A DNA stretch of 64,000 nucleotides from Apis mellifera (GCF_003254395.2 NC_037641.1:12238501-12302500), one strand, 5' to 3'; numbered from the stretch's first letter, positions 45,648 to 60,448 are shown. Notes: generated by a model not told the origin, from the letters alone. Numbers and translations: made by a program.

Positions 45648-48600
45648 TCTATCGGCAAAACGAATTCCACGAACAGTTCGAGTGGAACGGAACAACGAGA
45701 CACGCAAATTGCGCGGCTCCATTCGCGTTGGAGGACAGAGTTCCGCGTTGCACCGACTTTCACCGAGTATCGACGATGACGACGACGCTGCGCGAATTTT
45801 GCCAGCACGCGGCATCGACGATCGCATCGATCTCCTCGATCACGCTCGCCGACACACCCGACGACTCACCGCACCTATCATATCCGTATATTCCTTCTAT
45901 TCCGACACTCGTCTCACTGTCACACCTTCTCTTCTCACTGTATCTCTCTCCCTTCGTCGAAATCGTTGGAACGGAGATGATAAGCTTCATCGGTCGTGAT
46001 TCCTCCCTCGGGCGATCGTGTCTTCCTCGTCCGATGCTCACCCGCGATGTGCGAACAATCGTGTACGACTACCGGCAAGGTAGATCCGCCGAGTGAAAAG
46101 AGCGGTATCCCATCGTCGCACGGTAATTCCTCGCTCGCCGCAGATTTCTCAAGCGTTCAGCGGTATTCTGGATACGCGAAGAACGGCGAGGCTCGCACGC
46201 TCATTTCCATCGCGGGCATCCGTCCGCGAAACGGACGAAAAAGGAAAAGGTTTGCGCGCGATTTCAAAACGCCACGTCGCAACCGTCCGTCCGAAGGCAC
46301 TCCTTTGTTCGATTCGCTTGCACACGTACGGTCCGATACCTAAATAACCAGGTACACGTTCTCTTTCGCACTTCGACGCGAATAATCTCCTTGCTCGTTG
46401 CTCGATCACCGGCCGATATTATATCTTCGCACCTGGAACAACGTCACTTTCCCCCGTCCGTTTTTGCGACAGGCGACGATCGGCCGATGCAAAAATAGTA
46501 GCAACGGACACGCGATGAAAGGAGGGAAAGCGGGACAAAAATAAAACGGAAAAAATGTGTCGAGAAACGGGAGAAGAGGAGAGGATCGTCGACAACAGGT
46601 AAAAAAAAAGGAGCGTAGTCGAACAACGTATATCGGAGGACGGAGTTTGAGAGTAAGAACACTTTGCGAGCGACAGCAAACGTAACCGAGGTGACGTTAA
46701 AAAAAAAAAACTCGAACCCACGGGAAACGTTAACGCAAACACACTCGACGAGGGTCGCGCAACGACTGAGCTTGGGGTCGCGTAGCATAGCCGCTACCCC
46801 CCACCGGTCGCCTTCTCCCCCCGTGCCGCGCGTCCCCCACTACGGCTTGGTGCGCGCAGCGCACATACATTACGCACACAAGCATCGGTCGGTCGGTTGT
46901 CGAGCGATGCACGCTCGTCCCAAGTATACCGTGCAGTATACTACGTAGGTATACGAGGTGTACGGTGTGTCGGCCGGACGGTGTGGTGACGATGATGCTG
47001 GCTGTACGGTGGCGAAGGTGGCAGCGGTTGGCTGGAAGGAAGACGAACGCACGAGCGACAAGGAAAGTAGCGCGAAGGAAAGAAGGATGGAAGGAAAGAA
47101 GGGAATCGGAGGGAAACGTGCAGGGCATGACGAAGACGAAGCAGAAGCGCGGAGGGAGAGGGGGGAGGAGAGGAGGCTGGTGGTTAGAAAAGGTAGACGG
47201 CGCGAGAACAGCTTGCCCCCACCGACCTATGCGGCAGGTGGTTCTTACCGCCATGGGCTAGGAGGCCCATGGGACTGCCAAACGTTCGCGCGGCCGTCTG
47301 TCGCGCTCGGCTTTTTCATCGGCCTGCTATCGACTCCCGCGCAATTCTCTCTCTCTCTCTCCGCCAACGGTCTCCTCACAACCTACTACTACGCGAACAA
47401 TCGATCGAGAAACGAATAAAACAAATAGTATCACACTGCGTACCTAGTTAGACCGAGGAATTATTTAAAAGGGGAATATTTGGAGAAAGAGAAGAAAACT
47501 TGGAAAAGATTTTTGGAAGCAGGTGTCCCCCTTTTTTTCACGGCGATCGAGTATCTCTCCGCTTCGATTCATCCCGTATACCTGCCTTCCTGCCTTTCGT
47601 CCATCTGCTTCGCCCGGAATTCTCTATCTTTCTAAGAATACGAATAAACGGATTCCCATGATCCTCCTCCCAAGGCGGAGGATATACATTGTAAGGAAAG
47701 GTGCGTCGGACATATGGCCCGCGTGAAAATCCCACCCCCGCACGAACCGTGAGAGAGACCGTGGAAACGAAGGGTGAGAAGGAGTGCGAAATGAAATCGA
47801 AGCCGGGTCTCGAGGACGAGAGGGCGAAGCAAGGGAAGGGAGGAGGAGGAGGAGGTCAGAAACGAGTCTCGACCCGGTTGGTAGGTGGACTCGGCCAAGG
47901 GGAAACGTTCGTGGCTGCGATCGGTTCCGCGACCGTTTTAAAAGTCGAAATGGAGGGGGAGGGCGGCGAGATTTGCGCGCGAAACGCGCGGAAAATGCGC
48001 TTAATTAAACGATTCCGCCGATTCCACCGCGTTAACGAACCTTCCATCCCCTCGACCCTCGCAGGAACGGCCGATAAGCCCGGCAAAATCGTCGAAATAA
48101 CTGCGGGCCGTGGTAGTAATTGCGCCACGATTTCGCCTGCCCCCGTCCCCTCTCCTCTTTTCGCGTCCACCGATTGAAACGCGTTTGAAACGCGCTCTTG
48201 GCCGCCGAATCGAGAATTGCATTTACGCGAAAAAGCGTTGTTGCGCACGGAGCACGGTGGAGGAGACGGTGGCGAAGAGGGCGCACAACCGGACCTCGCG
48301 CAGCCTCCGGCCGGTCACGCGAACCATTAAAGATTCAAAGGGCCGAGCAGATGGTCCCCGGACAAAACGAGAAAACGAGAATCGTGGAGAGAGATGTTGA
48401 CGAGAGAGCCGAGAGAGGAGCAACAGGCCGGACCCGGGCCCCGAAAGCGGAGGGAGGGCGAGGAATTACACTAGGAAGCGGCAACACCGCCGTGGCGCGG
48501 TTACGTGCTACGGTCGTGCCGGTGACCGAGAGCTCCGACCCCTCCGCCGCCTCTCTCCCCCCCACCTCCTCCGCCGCAGGAGCTTCTTTTCTACGCGCCC

Positions 48601-48655
48601 GTCCTCCCCGTCCTCTTCTTCTTATTCTTCCTCCCCCCGCCGCCCGCCCGCTTAC
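45648..48655 (-). other. ed 5' region (5' UTR and probable intron)
   Basis: Just upstream of the ed start lies likely 5' UTR. Farther on are GC-rich CpG-dense blocks, A-run 46698-46710 and G/A-rich tracts near 47130-47200. No supported coding exon. Confidence 0.5.
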
Positions 48656-49010
48656 CTGTTGTAGGCCGCGCGCTCTCGCAGCTTTCCGAACACAACGCGT
48701 CACGTCCGACAACGCCGCTTCCCCGATCTCGCAACACCGTCGCAGGCCTTCGCCGCTGCTGGCGAGCCGGCAACGCCGCTGCGTCAGGCCCCGGACACAC
48801 CGTGCTCTCCTCCAGACCCAGCGCCAATGCCGCCGCTCTCCTCCGCTCGACTCTCTTACCGTTACCATTCCACCACGTGCACGCGTTGTTATCGGCGCCA
48901 GCCTTTGTTCCACCATCGACGAACCTCGACACTCGAAGGCGACGATATTCGTTTCATTTCGAAGGTGTCTCCCTCTCCACCCGTCGTCGAACGTTTTCCA
49001 ACCCCTAATC
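48656..49010 (-). promoter_or_regulatory. Candidate non-coding first exon and promoter area of ed
   Basis: On the - strand the sequence CTACAACAG/GTAAGCGGGC at 48656/48655 is a full consensus splice donor at the edge of a GC-rich, CpG-dense block. That is what a 5' UTR exon of ed would look like. The exon's upstream border and the transcription start are unknown; the end coordinate is arbitrary. Confidence 0.3.
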
Positions 49011-52000
49011 GTAGAAGCAACGTTTCTCCTTATCCGTTCCATAAATCGTACGTATCTCTCTCTCTCTCTGTCGAAAGGAAGAAAGAAGGAGAGAAAACTC
49101 GTTTCCGTTCCCGGAACTGTTTCCCAACGTTCGAGTATCGTTCTTTAACACCGCCCTATTATTCCTCGCTTCGAACGACGCTCCGTCTCCCCTATTGAAC
49201 CCTCTTCTTAATTGGCGGCCAAGATTAGAAAACGCGCCACGGATCGGGAAGAAGGAGAGTGGCGAATATCGCGAGGGCGTAAAAAAGCGCCATTAACAGG
49301 GACGCGAGATATTTGCTAAGCCGTTACCGCTCCTTTTGTCTCGCTCTCTCTCTCTCTCTCCACAATGGAATAGGTCCAGAAACCGGTCGGCTCGACCCTC
49401 TCTCTCTCTCTCCCTCTCTGCACGGCGACGCCACGGACGAAGCGCGATGCCTTCGAAAATGGATGCCGGAGAGACGACGATGCCGGTATATGGAACGCAT
49501 CCACCTACGCCCCGTACGATCGCTTGCTGCACGCTGCCACTACCGTCCCCGCCTTTCGTCGACCTTGGAATTCCTGATTCTCTCGGCCGTCGTACGTCGT
49601 CCACCGCGATACGCGTAGCCTGTTTTCTGCTGCTGCTCGAACAAATACGAGGTTTCCAGCCTGGGTGGAAACCTCGTCTCCTCGAGACGTTGTTACGCGT
49701 GTACCGCTAGCCCGATACCGATATTGGGTGGACCCCGTTTCACGCTCAAGTGAACGCAATTTAATCCCTTAATACGCTATCATTTTTCTCTTCAAAATTA
49801 AATAAATGCCGTTTTTTGAAAACTTTTACTTTACTTCGATCGTCCTGGGACACCGTGTATAACGCAACGGTCCGTGTCCCGGTTCAGGCGTCGAAGACGA
49901 TGGAAAAGGTCGTCATCTCGCGAGAAAGGAGAAGCTGAGTAAAACCGCATGGCCCCGCGTGTAACAAGAGGCTCTTTCATTTCGTGGCCGCAGAAAACGG
50001 CGGATCGACGACAAAAAACTCTCTCCCTCTCTCTCTCTCTCCTCTCAGGCTCGAGAGCGCTTATCTCTCGTACGTACATCGTGAAGAGCATTCCTGGAGT
50101 TCGTGTTGGCGAAGCGAGCGGTGGTCGGTCGGTCTGCCTGTCCGTCCGTCTGTCGGTGTTCGACGCGGCGTTAAAAGCGAGGGCGGGAAAAAAAATGGAA
50201 GGCGCGACGAGACGAGATGCGGGAATCGGGGTCGAAACCGTGGTCGTTTACGAAATGAGAAAGAAACGTGTAAACGACGTCGGTTTCGAGGGGCCGATAA
50301 GAAAGAACACGTGGCGTGTTGTTGAAACACCGGATAACTAAGAAAACGGCCGGATATCGCGGCTGTTTCTGTTACTCGACAGGAATAACACTCTGGCCGG
50401 TGTGTTTCGAGGCGAAAACCGCGCGCGAATCGCGGACTCTGACCACTACCTATATTTGTAGACGAACCGCAGCGAGGAGGGACGGGAGGGCTTTCGAGCA
50501 AAAGCGACTGGCCAGCCGAACGAACGAGAAGGAGGAGGAAGAGAACGAGACCGAGAGAGAGAGAGAGGGAGGGAGGGAGAAAGGTCTTGGGTTCAACGTT
50601 TCCTAAGAGAAGATCGAAGTTAAATTTAACCCTGTTCGCGTCACGGTACGCCAGATACCAGAACACAGTTTCCACACCGTCAAAATTCTCTCTTCGATTG
50701 GCGCTGTTCGATCGATGGTACGTGAACTTGATAGTGTAGGCGAAACAAAATCGAGACTCCGCTAGTTTAGTTTACAAATGGAAAACGTACGAGAGGAGAA
50801 AGAAAGAAAGAAAGAAGGTCGCGGAAAAGACCGCACGGCGACCTACTCCACTCTACTCTCTTTCTCCCCGAAATGAAACGATCTCATAGATTCTCCCGTT
50901 GAGAAAAGAAACGAGCAGGATCTCGAAGGGGGAGATCGAAAGATAAGAAAGTGGGGAGCAATTAAGAGGTGTGCGTGCATGCGGACCGATCTTGGGAAAA
51001 CCTCTCTTCTCTCGTCTCCCTCACTTCGACACGAGTCAAAGTCTTTGGGGACTTAACCGATAAGGAGGAAGATATATCGGTATTCTTACGCCTATGCGCT
51101 GTCCAACTATCGTGAAAATTTCCCGTCTCGTTTATCTTTTCTCCATTACTTTTCCGCCTCCCCCCTTTCAGACTTCCGACGGGACCCCCGCACCTCGTTG
51201 CGCCCCGTGAAACAATGCGAGTACGTAGACACGTACGTAAACGCACGATAGTTAGGCAGGATCCTACGTAGTCGCTTCCCAACGCCGGCCAAGTAGCGTG
51301 GGATACGTATACGAGCTTGTATCACGTGTCCCCGGTGTGCGTTTCTACGCGCAACACGCATCACGAGTGTATACGTAATGTACGTATCTGCTGGCGTGCC
51401 TACGTGCCTGCGTGGCTGCGTGCTTAGAGAGCCTCCTGCTTCCAAGCTTTCCTTTGTCTCCCTTCGCGGTTTTTTTCCCTCTCTCTCTCTCTTTCCTTTT
51501 TCTCCTCTCCTCCTTGCTCGAGAGCGGTCGAACGTGACCGAGCGACCTAAACGCTCTCGACCTCGCCACCGAAGTCTCGCCTCCTCTCTCGCCCGTCGCC
51601 GTTGTTGTTTTGACGAACTGCCGGAAAAAGTAACGAGCTTCGCCTTCGTTTACGACCGTAACGAACTCGGTCCCCCCACCAGCCGACCAGTAGAACACCA
51701 GTAGAAACAAAAGCACACACGATCGAAACATCGAGCCCGTTTCCACGCATTCGGATATACGTTATTTCGTTTTCTTTTTCTTCTTTCTTTCTTTTTTTAT
51801 CGTTATTACTATTATCGTTATTACTTGGCATTAGAAAGTATATCAAGGCGGTAAAGAGACTGTTCCTTTTTTCTCCGCTCGCTCGTTAAAGCGAGAAGGC
51901 TCTAATCATGACACGAGACTCGCATTAACCGGCCGATCGAAGGAAGAAGACTCGCGTCGAATATCGTCGCAATCGGACCCTCGATAAGGGGACGAAACCC

Positions 52001-55000
52001 GTACGCTATATTTGCTCGTCCTCCGAGACTTTGTGCAACGAGCGCATTTTTTAGAGGGAACGTCGCTCGTAAATCTGAATTTGGAAACGCGCCGTGATCG
52101 CGAGGATAGGAGTAGGAAGAGAAACGAAAAAGAATGCGATGACACGTACGGAATAAATCGCGACGATTTATCATCGAGGACGCTTCTTTCTTTCTTATTC
52201 TTCTTCTTCTTCCTCTTTTTCTTTTTCTCGACTCACGATCACACGTCGGATCGATCGAAAAACATCGACGTCTCTTATCGAGGCCTCTCTTTACCGAAAC
52301 AGTATCCTGCGAAACTGAGCGAGAGAAGTTGGTCGCCGGCACCTGTTGCACGGACATCCGCCACGTTTTCCGCGTGCGTTGTGCGCGCGCCCTCGTGCAC
52401 GAACGCCAGAGAGGAGGGAGGGGGGAGGAGGGGAGGAGGGGGAGGTATCGCCGCGCGATTAAGCCGCTATTCGCGGATTTGCGTCGCGTCGCGTCACACG
52501 ATATCGATATCGCGATGAATCAATCCCAAGCCAATTCGATTCTCGCTCGATTTCGAATAAACCTCGCGATCCGTTCTCTCTCTTCTCTTTTTTTTTTTTT
52601 TCCTCCCGTTTCTTTCGAAACCAGCAGGAAACCCTTTAAAACTCCGAGTATATAAGCGCGTTTGATAAACGAGCTTTAGTTTACCCTAGTTCGGTTCGCT
52701 TTGTTCGCCATCGTTTCTTTACACCTTACTACTAGTTTCTCCAATTGGGTTTTGTCAAACCACAACGTTGAACCAGTGCTAGAAAATGCGTGCGTCCAGC
52801 GAAAGAACAAAGGGGGGGAGGGAGGGGAGATGGATAACTCGCAAGATCGACCGTTATCCACCGATTTCCTCGGATCGTAGCACCCGTTTCGAGCGTGCGC
52901 TCGCGGTTGGCGAGGCGCGTGGAGGGCCGAGGGACTCGCATCTGCGAACCCGTCACACCGGTCCCACTCTTCTCTCCGCGCATTAGCGTAGCACCCGAGT
53001 TTTCCAACGGCCGCCATTTCTCGACCAACCGATTTAAAGGGCTTCCACGAAGAGAAACAGAGAGAGAGAGAGAAAGAGATTCGATCGAGGCCATAGCATC
53101 GTGTCATTACCTCGAGGAAGCCCCTTTTTTCGTGCACTCGTTTACGAGGAAACGAACGGGGGATTAAGTTAACCGTTGATTAAACGTTGGACAAGACGTC
53201 TACTCGACTAATTAATAGTTGGAGGAATGGTAGGCAAATTTAACGAAAGCGGCTAATTGGCGGATTATACGAGACGCTTTGCTTAACTCACCGAGGATAC
53301 GGATTTTCCCTGGAGGAGGAGTGGAAACAACGTTGTATCGAGGAACGGGCGCTCTTTAAACTTGCAAATCGATCGTTCGAACAGAACGAAATCTCGGATC
53401 CCGGGGCTTAATCCCTTTCTGGTTTCTTTACTTACCTCGGCGTTCGCCCGAGTTTTCTCCCGAGGACGGCAGGGTCGCACGATCCGGTGCACAATGCGCC
53501 ACAGGATGCCTCGAATTTTCCGAGTGAATCGTTTCTCACGTCGAACGGAAAAGAACGCAGTTTTCGGTGGAGGAGGAGGAGGGGAAGGAGGTGGATATTC
53601 GTGCTCCAAATACTACGCGCGTTGTTCGTGCGCTTTTCAAAGTGCAAGACGAGGATAGACCCGTCGAATTTTTTTCCCCTCTCTCTCGTCCGCCCACTTT
53701 TTTTTTCTCAGCTCAGGAAAAACACGGTGTACACTACGAATACTATGCTCCGTAAGTTTTGTGCCTGCTTCTTCCATCGCGTGCTCCTCGGACCACGGAA
53801 CTTTGCAAACCATTTTTCCCGACTTCTCTTACGTCCCCTCTCCCCCTCCTCCCTCGTTTTTTGTCCCGTTTGTTCGCTTGCCCGACTCTCCATCCCCTTC
53901 TCTCCCCCCCCTCCTTTCGTGTTTTTGTGCGAGCAAACCTGGAGGAGAGACGGAAAATTCCCGATGAAAACTGAAAATTCTTGGCTTTGCGCCATTGGAT
54001 TCCAGCGGTAGGAGCCGGTTGCCGCTCCTACCACGTTGTTACCTACTCTCTTTCCCTCTCTCTCTTTCTCTTTCTCTTTCTCCATTCTCTTCTCCGCCCC
54101 CTTCCTGTCGCTCGCCTCGCTCCTTCTCTCTCCGTCGTTCTTCTCGCCGTCTTCGTCGCCCTTCCCCCTACTCCTCGCACCACTCGCTTCCAACCGAGAG
54201 AAGAATCCACCTTTGCCACCACTCTCGTCGAGTCCCGGACACTCGCACACACCACCTTCTCTCTCTCTCTCTCTCTCACTCGGCGAAGGAACGCGATTTC
54301 TCGCTCGTCGCTCGGCCCCCTTCGTTTCGGCCTTTTAAACGGCGCGGTTAATCGATGCTTCTTACTTTCGCTCGATTCCACGCTAGAGTCTGCTCCACCT
54401 CTAATCACGCGGGGATTGATCGATTCAAAGAGAGAGAGAGAGACTACATAATAGGTTATTATACAGCTAGGTGTAATAGAGGTTGTTAAAGGGGCTCTGT
54501 TGTGTCCCTCTCTTTCCTCCAATTTCAGCCAATAATACGGAATAATGTGGGACAGAGTCCACGTGAAAAGTCTGGCTCCGCTAATTGTTCCCCGTGCGCG
54601 CCACAGGCTCGACGCTCAACGAGCCTATTACGAGCGTCCACTCCCCACCCTCTTTCTCTCGATCGATAGCCTCGAGGCCAATAACTAGCCGAGCTCGTTG
54701 CTCGATCATCGTCATCCTTTTCCCCGAAAGGAGAAGAAGGAATTGTTGTACGTTGGGAAAGAGAATCGTAACGCTTCTTTTCAATCCTGGTTCCGCGAAT
54801 CGGGCGAACAACGAGGACCATTGTGCTCCCTGCCAACGAAATCTACCCACGATTTTTCCCTCCATCGTTCCCTCCGTAGGAAAGGAGGAAAGGAAAGGAA
54901 AGGAAAGGAAAGGTCTCTCCGCGCTTCTCACTTATTTACGCCGATTCCGTCCGGAATTTTTCTTCCTTCTTCTTTCTCTCGAGAGAAAGAGGAGTGGGAG

Positions 55001-58000
55001 GAAAGAGTGGACCGTGCAATCGAGATCGTGGCAGCAAATCGTTACGAGTCTTAACGTCCACGGTTGCTCGTCCACGCACACCTTTTATTTACGATCCGCG
55101 TAAGTTACGCAATCCGTGCGTTTATGGTCGAGTAACGGCGCGACTTGCTATCAGACTAGTTTCTCCGTTCTCCAGTCTGCAAACTGAACTAAATCCCGCC
55201 CAAAGTTTTCTCCTTCTCGCGAATATCACGAATATCGTCATCGACGAAGCAACCTCGTTTTTATAAAGGAAGCCGGGTGTCTCGCGTAAATTTTCCCACA
55301 ACTTTTCCCCGGGACCCGGAGCTTTTCTCATCGGGCGCGTTGTTGGTTGCTCGGATGACGAGGAAGAGGAGGGGGAAAAAACGAACCAACGAGCTCGGCT
55401 GCCTCGCGTTCAAGGAACGGCGGAGAACGAAGGAGAGATCGTTACGCTCGAGCGCATCAACCTTAGCGAAGAAGTTTATCCTTGCGAGCGGGGAGAGGAA
55501 GAAGGAGAGGGGGGAAGGAGCGCGGATCGAAAGAGCGCGGCAGGATGGAGGAAATTAAAAATGGTGGCGAGGAAGAAAGGAAGGAAGGAAGGAAGCGGTT
55601 ATATCGACGACGTACGACTCCGTGGATAACCTCGATATAAAACTAGTTTTGTCGAATAGCTCGAGGATATGGCTCCCGTTCCAATCTTCTCCTTTGTTCT
55701 CCTTGTTATCGAGCCGCTCCTTCTCCCCCTTCTTTCTCTTCACTTTTTCTTTTTCCCCAGGATGGGCAGGGACGAGAGACGAAAGAAGAAGTTTGGTTCC
55801 GATAGGACAATCGTGGGACAAGAAGGGGAATCGTTCGAGGAAGAAGGCCTCGAGAGAGGCGACGAGCGGAGTGCAAGAACGTGGCAGGAAAGTGTTTATC
55901 CTTGAGATTGGACGTTCCGGGAGCTATCCTCGTAATCCCCAGGTGGCAATCTCGTAATCCTGGCGTATAACTTCGCCTCCCTCCCGACCCCACACTGATT
56001 CGCCACCAACACGCACCTCCACGAGGATATCTTATCCTATTTTATCCGAGATTCGGCCCCATTCTGCCCCAGAACGCGTATATTTTTCACTTCGTCCTCC
56101 TTCCTTTCTCGAAAACGAGAGAGAGAGAGAGAGATACACGCAACGCGAGGAAAAACCGTTGACCGATTCGCTCGAGGAATATCGAATGACGAAAAGGAAG
56201 AGGAGCGTTAAGAGGGGATGGAGGTAGAGGTCACTCGAGTGAGCCAACGACTTGAACCTCCTCCTCCTCCTCCTCCCCCCTTGAAACCGTGGCGACCACT
56301 CTGACTTAACGAAAGGTAAACTTTCTCCTCGGCGAGGACAAACTTAACCCCGGCTCTTTATCCCCTCCCCCCGTTCTTCCGCCCCGTTGAACACCGGTCT
56401 TTCCCGCGTGAAATCGAAACGATCGTTCGCAATTCCACCTGTTCCACCATTCGTGGCCGCCTTTTTCTACCTCACGAGTCACGAGTCGCGACGAAAGAGA
56501 CCCGTAACACACCGCGGAAAAAGTGAGGGGAGGGGAGGGAAGAAATGGAACGCGTGCTGCCCACTGCCGCCTCGAATCGATAACAACGCGATTCGCGGAT
56601 ATTACATGCACAGAGTTATTCGTCCTATCCGCTCCTCCTATCGTCGAAATTAATCAACTGGAACGACGAGAGGAACGATCCTTTTTTTGCTACCCGCTTT
56701 TATGAAGTAGAGTAATGAGAAGCGTCAACATTTGCGATTCTCGGGAACCGATATTTCGAAGCGCGAAATAATGTGTATATATATATATATATATGTGTGT
56801 GTGTATGTGTTATCGATGGGACGAAAGGAGCCTTCCTCAACACGGATCGACGATGGAGACGTCACACGGCGAGGATTTACAGCGTCGACAGGACGCGGCA
56901 AGGGAGGGGGAAAGGAGAGAGAGGGCGAGCGGTAATTCGATATCTCGGCGGAGGGGAAGGACGTTTATGTCAACAACTCTCCGGCAATAGACTCGCCCTT
57001 CAGATCACCGGCTTTTGTGTAAACGTACTTGCTCACCGTTGCTTGGATTATACGAAGTGGAGTCGAGGCTAAAGTTTGCCGTTTCGTTGCATCGAATTCG
57101 CGTTTCCCTTCTTCTTCCGTTTCTTCGATGCTTTTAATTATTAACGATCGGACGCAACGGGAACAGAACTCGACGACGACTCGTCTCTTCGGTCAAAGAA
57201 ACCGAACACGAGACTCTTGGCGAAAACAGTCGGACAAACAATTATGGAAATTGGACGATCATCTGCATAAAAGGAGGGAGGGGTTCAAAGAGGAAACGTC
57301 GATTCTTTTAACGGAGATGGCGGGTGGAACGCGGTCGTTCACGTAATATAATCGGGAATTTCTGGCCTGGCAAAAATCCCCCCCGGGACGTTTAGGTGCC
57401 CCGTTTAAAAGGCGGCGGCGATTCGAAAAAGAGGCGTTACAAAGATAGCCGGTAATAGAATTTGAACGATCGTCTCTCGATCGACCGGGTCCCGCGCTCC
57501 TAAATCGATCGACCTTCTTTCCTCCCGCCGCCCTTCCTTCCCTCCCTTCTTTGACGGAAGGAAAACTTTTTCCCTCGGGGAGAGGGAACAAAAAAGGGCA
57601 GGGGAGGAGGGAGATGGAGAGAGGTTAATTCTAATCGTGGCTACGTAAACGAGCTCGCGAATAAGGATAAAAAAGAGGGGTCATACACTCACTTTTCTCC
57701 TCTCCATCCCTTTCTTTCCGTGTCACTTACCCCTCTGTCTCTATTTTCCCGCATCGTCTTCTGCGGGTCTTCCGTGTTTACCGTACGACCTCTCTTTTTG
57801 TCTCTCTCTCTCTCTCTCTGTCCGGTCAGGTTAGGTCTTTTCTAAGCTCTTTCCACCCCCTCGTTCCCTCGTTTCCGCGACTTCCGCGTCCAAGTTCCAA
57901 CTTGGACGGGAAGGTAGGTAGGTATCCCGCGTTAACGATGTCCAGAGGGTAAAACGGTTAGCCTCGACCGAAAAACTGGGCGGCACCAGGCCAGGAGAGG

Positions 58001-58776
58001 GGGAGAGGAAAGTTGCCTCGAAATTAGAGGAAAGGATGAAGAGGAAGAAGCGGGTGGAAAAAGCTTGAAAAAAAAAGAGGAGAAGGTTGAGCTTCGTCGA
58101 GGGATCGGTTGATTTATGGATATTTCGTATTACTTGACGTCTTGACGATCATCGAGTCGAAACTGGAGAGAACGTATAACGCAGACGGGAAAGCAATTCG
58201 ATCCGGCGAACGGTTCACGGGGGAAGAAGAAAGAAGAAGAAAAAGAATAAGAGAGCGATGCTATTGTCGCGGATAATTGGACGGCTAGTTAACCGAAGCC
58301 GGCCAGTAAAATTGGGAGCCGCGCTATCTCCGTTACGCCCTCGGTTAAGAAATTTTCCCGCAACGTTTACAACGATTCGAGTCGCCTCTTTGTTCGTTCC
58401 ACGACCGCGATAAGCCACCACCGATTCCGTCCTTCCGATCCTTGAGACAAAGAACGGCGTCCATTAGAGCGGCGGGATTGTGGGAAAGAACGGAAGGTGC
58501 GCGGAGGGAGGAGGGCAACGACGAGCTGCATAGGTAATACCGTGTAACGGGGCAATGCGGGATAATCGGGGAATTAAAGTTACACCCGACGACGCGATCT
58601 CGTTCGAGCGTGGCCAAGGCTAGTGGTTTCGCCTTACGCCCGCGGTTTCCGGATACAATTTCTTTCTCTCGACTGGGAAATCCTCCCCCCCCTCCCACGC
58701 CTCGCGCGTGTCGCCAGCGCGACAAACTTCTTCTTCTTCCGCGTTCGATCCGATCGCCGTTAACTTCGAAGCAAAG

Positions 58777-58996
58777 TTACTGTATTTTCGTTTCCACGCA
58801 TAGAATCCAGAATATTATATAATCCAATGTATACATGTCGATGTAAAAATTGTTTTCTTTACTTCTGTAATAACGTTGGATCGTAAATTACTGTATTTTC
58901 GTTTCCACGCATAGAATCCATAGAATATTATATAATCCAATGTATACACGTCGATGTAAAAATTGTTTTCTTTACTTCTGTAATAACGTTGGATCG
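58777..58996. repeat. Tandem duplication of a 107-109 bp unit
   Basis: Copy 1 is 58777-58883 and copy 2 is 58888-58996; both begin TTACTGTATTTTCGTTTCCA and end AATAACGTTGGATCG. They differ by a small insertion (ATCCATAGAA versus ATCCAGAA) and a few substitutions, so the duplication is recent. Confidence 0.95.
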
Positions 58997-60448
58997 CGAC
59001 GGACGAGTTAAGTAGATGGGAGGAGAGAGTGGGGGAGCCTCACGAAATACCGGAACGGGAAACGAAGGTTTCGTCGGTTGGTTACGCGTTTCCGATCCCC
59101 GTAAATGGGTTTATACGGGGAATAGATTTTCCAACTTGTCGACGTAATTCGGCTCGGTTTAACGAGTTTTCGGAGAAGCGCGGGTCGATGGAGATCGACT
59201 TGCCCGTAACAGGAGAAGAGGGGGAGGAGGGACGAAAAGAAGGTTTTCGGCACTCCCCACGCGCGCATCGTGGCGCGTAACGCGCGTTCCACACGTGCTC
59301 TACAGATGTTGCGCGAGTTTTTCCGCCACCGGCCGTTCGTCGACCACCCGTGCCGTGATAATAAAGAAAAGCGAGCGGGGGACAAGGAAGAGAATTCGGT
59401 TCTATTAAATTTGAACGCCTATATATATATATCTATCGATATTATTCGAACCGCGGCGGAAAATTTCTCTCTCTCTCTCTTTCCTTCCGGCAAACGACGG
59501 GTTAATGCTCGGGGCATAAATATCGAGGCTCTAATTACGTCGACGAGGCGAGCGCACGCGCCTCCCATATACCGGCCATATTCCCATCGAATTCGTAATT
59601 ATGGGCTTAATTGAAAACGTGCCCCGGCCATTCTCCGTCACCCGAGGTCCCCCTTCCACCTCCCCGTCCTCTCGTAATTCCTAAAAACAAAACTCTCCCC
59701 CCTCTCCGCTCGGCTATTTCGCGCTCCGCTCGCCGTTCCACGCCTCCCCTCTCCCCACTCCCTCCCTCGATGACCTCGATGCGAGTTACGGTATCTCCAC
59801 GCTTCGGATCCGGGACGGTCGTTTTTGTTATTGTTTGTTGTGTTGACGTGGTTCGTCGGTCGGTCGTCGCTGTCGGTCATCGTTGTTATTATTGCTGTCC
59901 TGCGTCGTGTCCTCCCGTCGAACAAAGAGAGTAGAGAGTAGGTAGGTGGTGGGGGGGAAAAAAAGGTAAACACAGGATGCCAAAGCGACGGCAATTTATA
60001 TGGAGCGGGAACCGAGCCAAGAAACCGCGAGGCCCGGGCTTGAATCCCCTCTCGAATCTCGTGAATCCACGCGTTCGCGGATACACGCGGTGGCGAAGGA
60101 AGGGGAGGGTGGTGTGTCCGCTCGGATAGGGAATAGGGAACGACGTAATCGAGGGACGCGACGAGAGGCCGTGAGAACGGGCCGTTCGGGTTAATGGCAC
60201 TGGAGGAAACGCGAGTTTTTTTCTTCTCTCTCTCTCTGAGCTTCCGCTCTGAAAAGTCGCCTGAAAGAGGTGAGATCGACGATGGAGGATCGACGGGGAG
60301 ATTGATTTTTGAAGCGAAGTTCGGGACCGGATCCGTTTCCTTTTCTGGCATTTTTTAATAGCACGAGTTATTCTCCCTCTTCCCTCGAGTGGGAAGGGGA
60401 AGGGACGGAGAGTGGCCGCAAGAAAAACGAATTCCTCTGTGCGCGCGT

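Noticed and set aside
47227..47262. Minus-strand donor GGCG/GTAAGA after ATGGGCCTCC
   Set aside because: Would splice in phase to the first Ig exon of ed but encodes no signal peptide, so it is unlikely as an ed start.
48198..49148. 316-codon + strand frame and a 235-codon - strand frame upstream of ed
   Set aside because: Low-complexity Arg/Pro/Ser sequence in a CpG-rich block; several frames are open at once, as expected from GC content.
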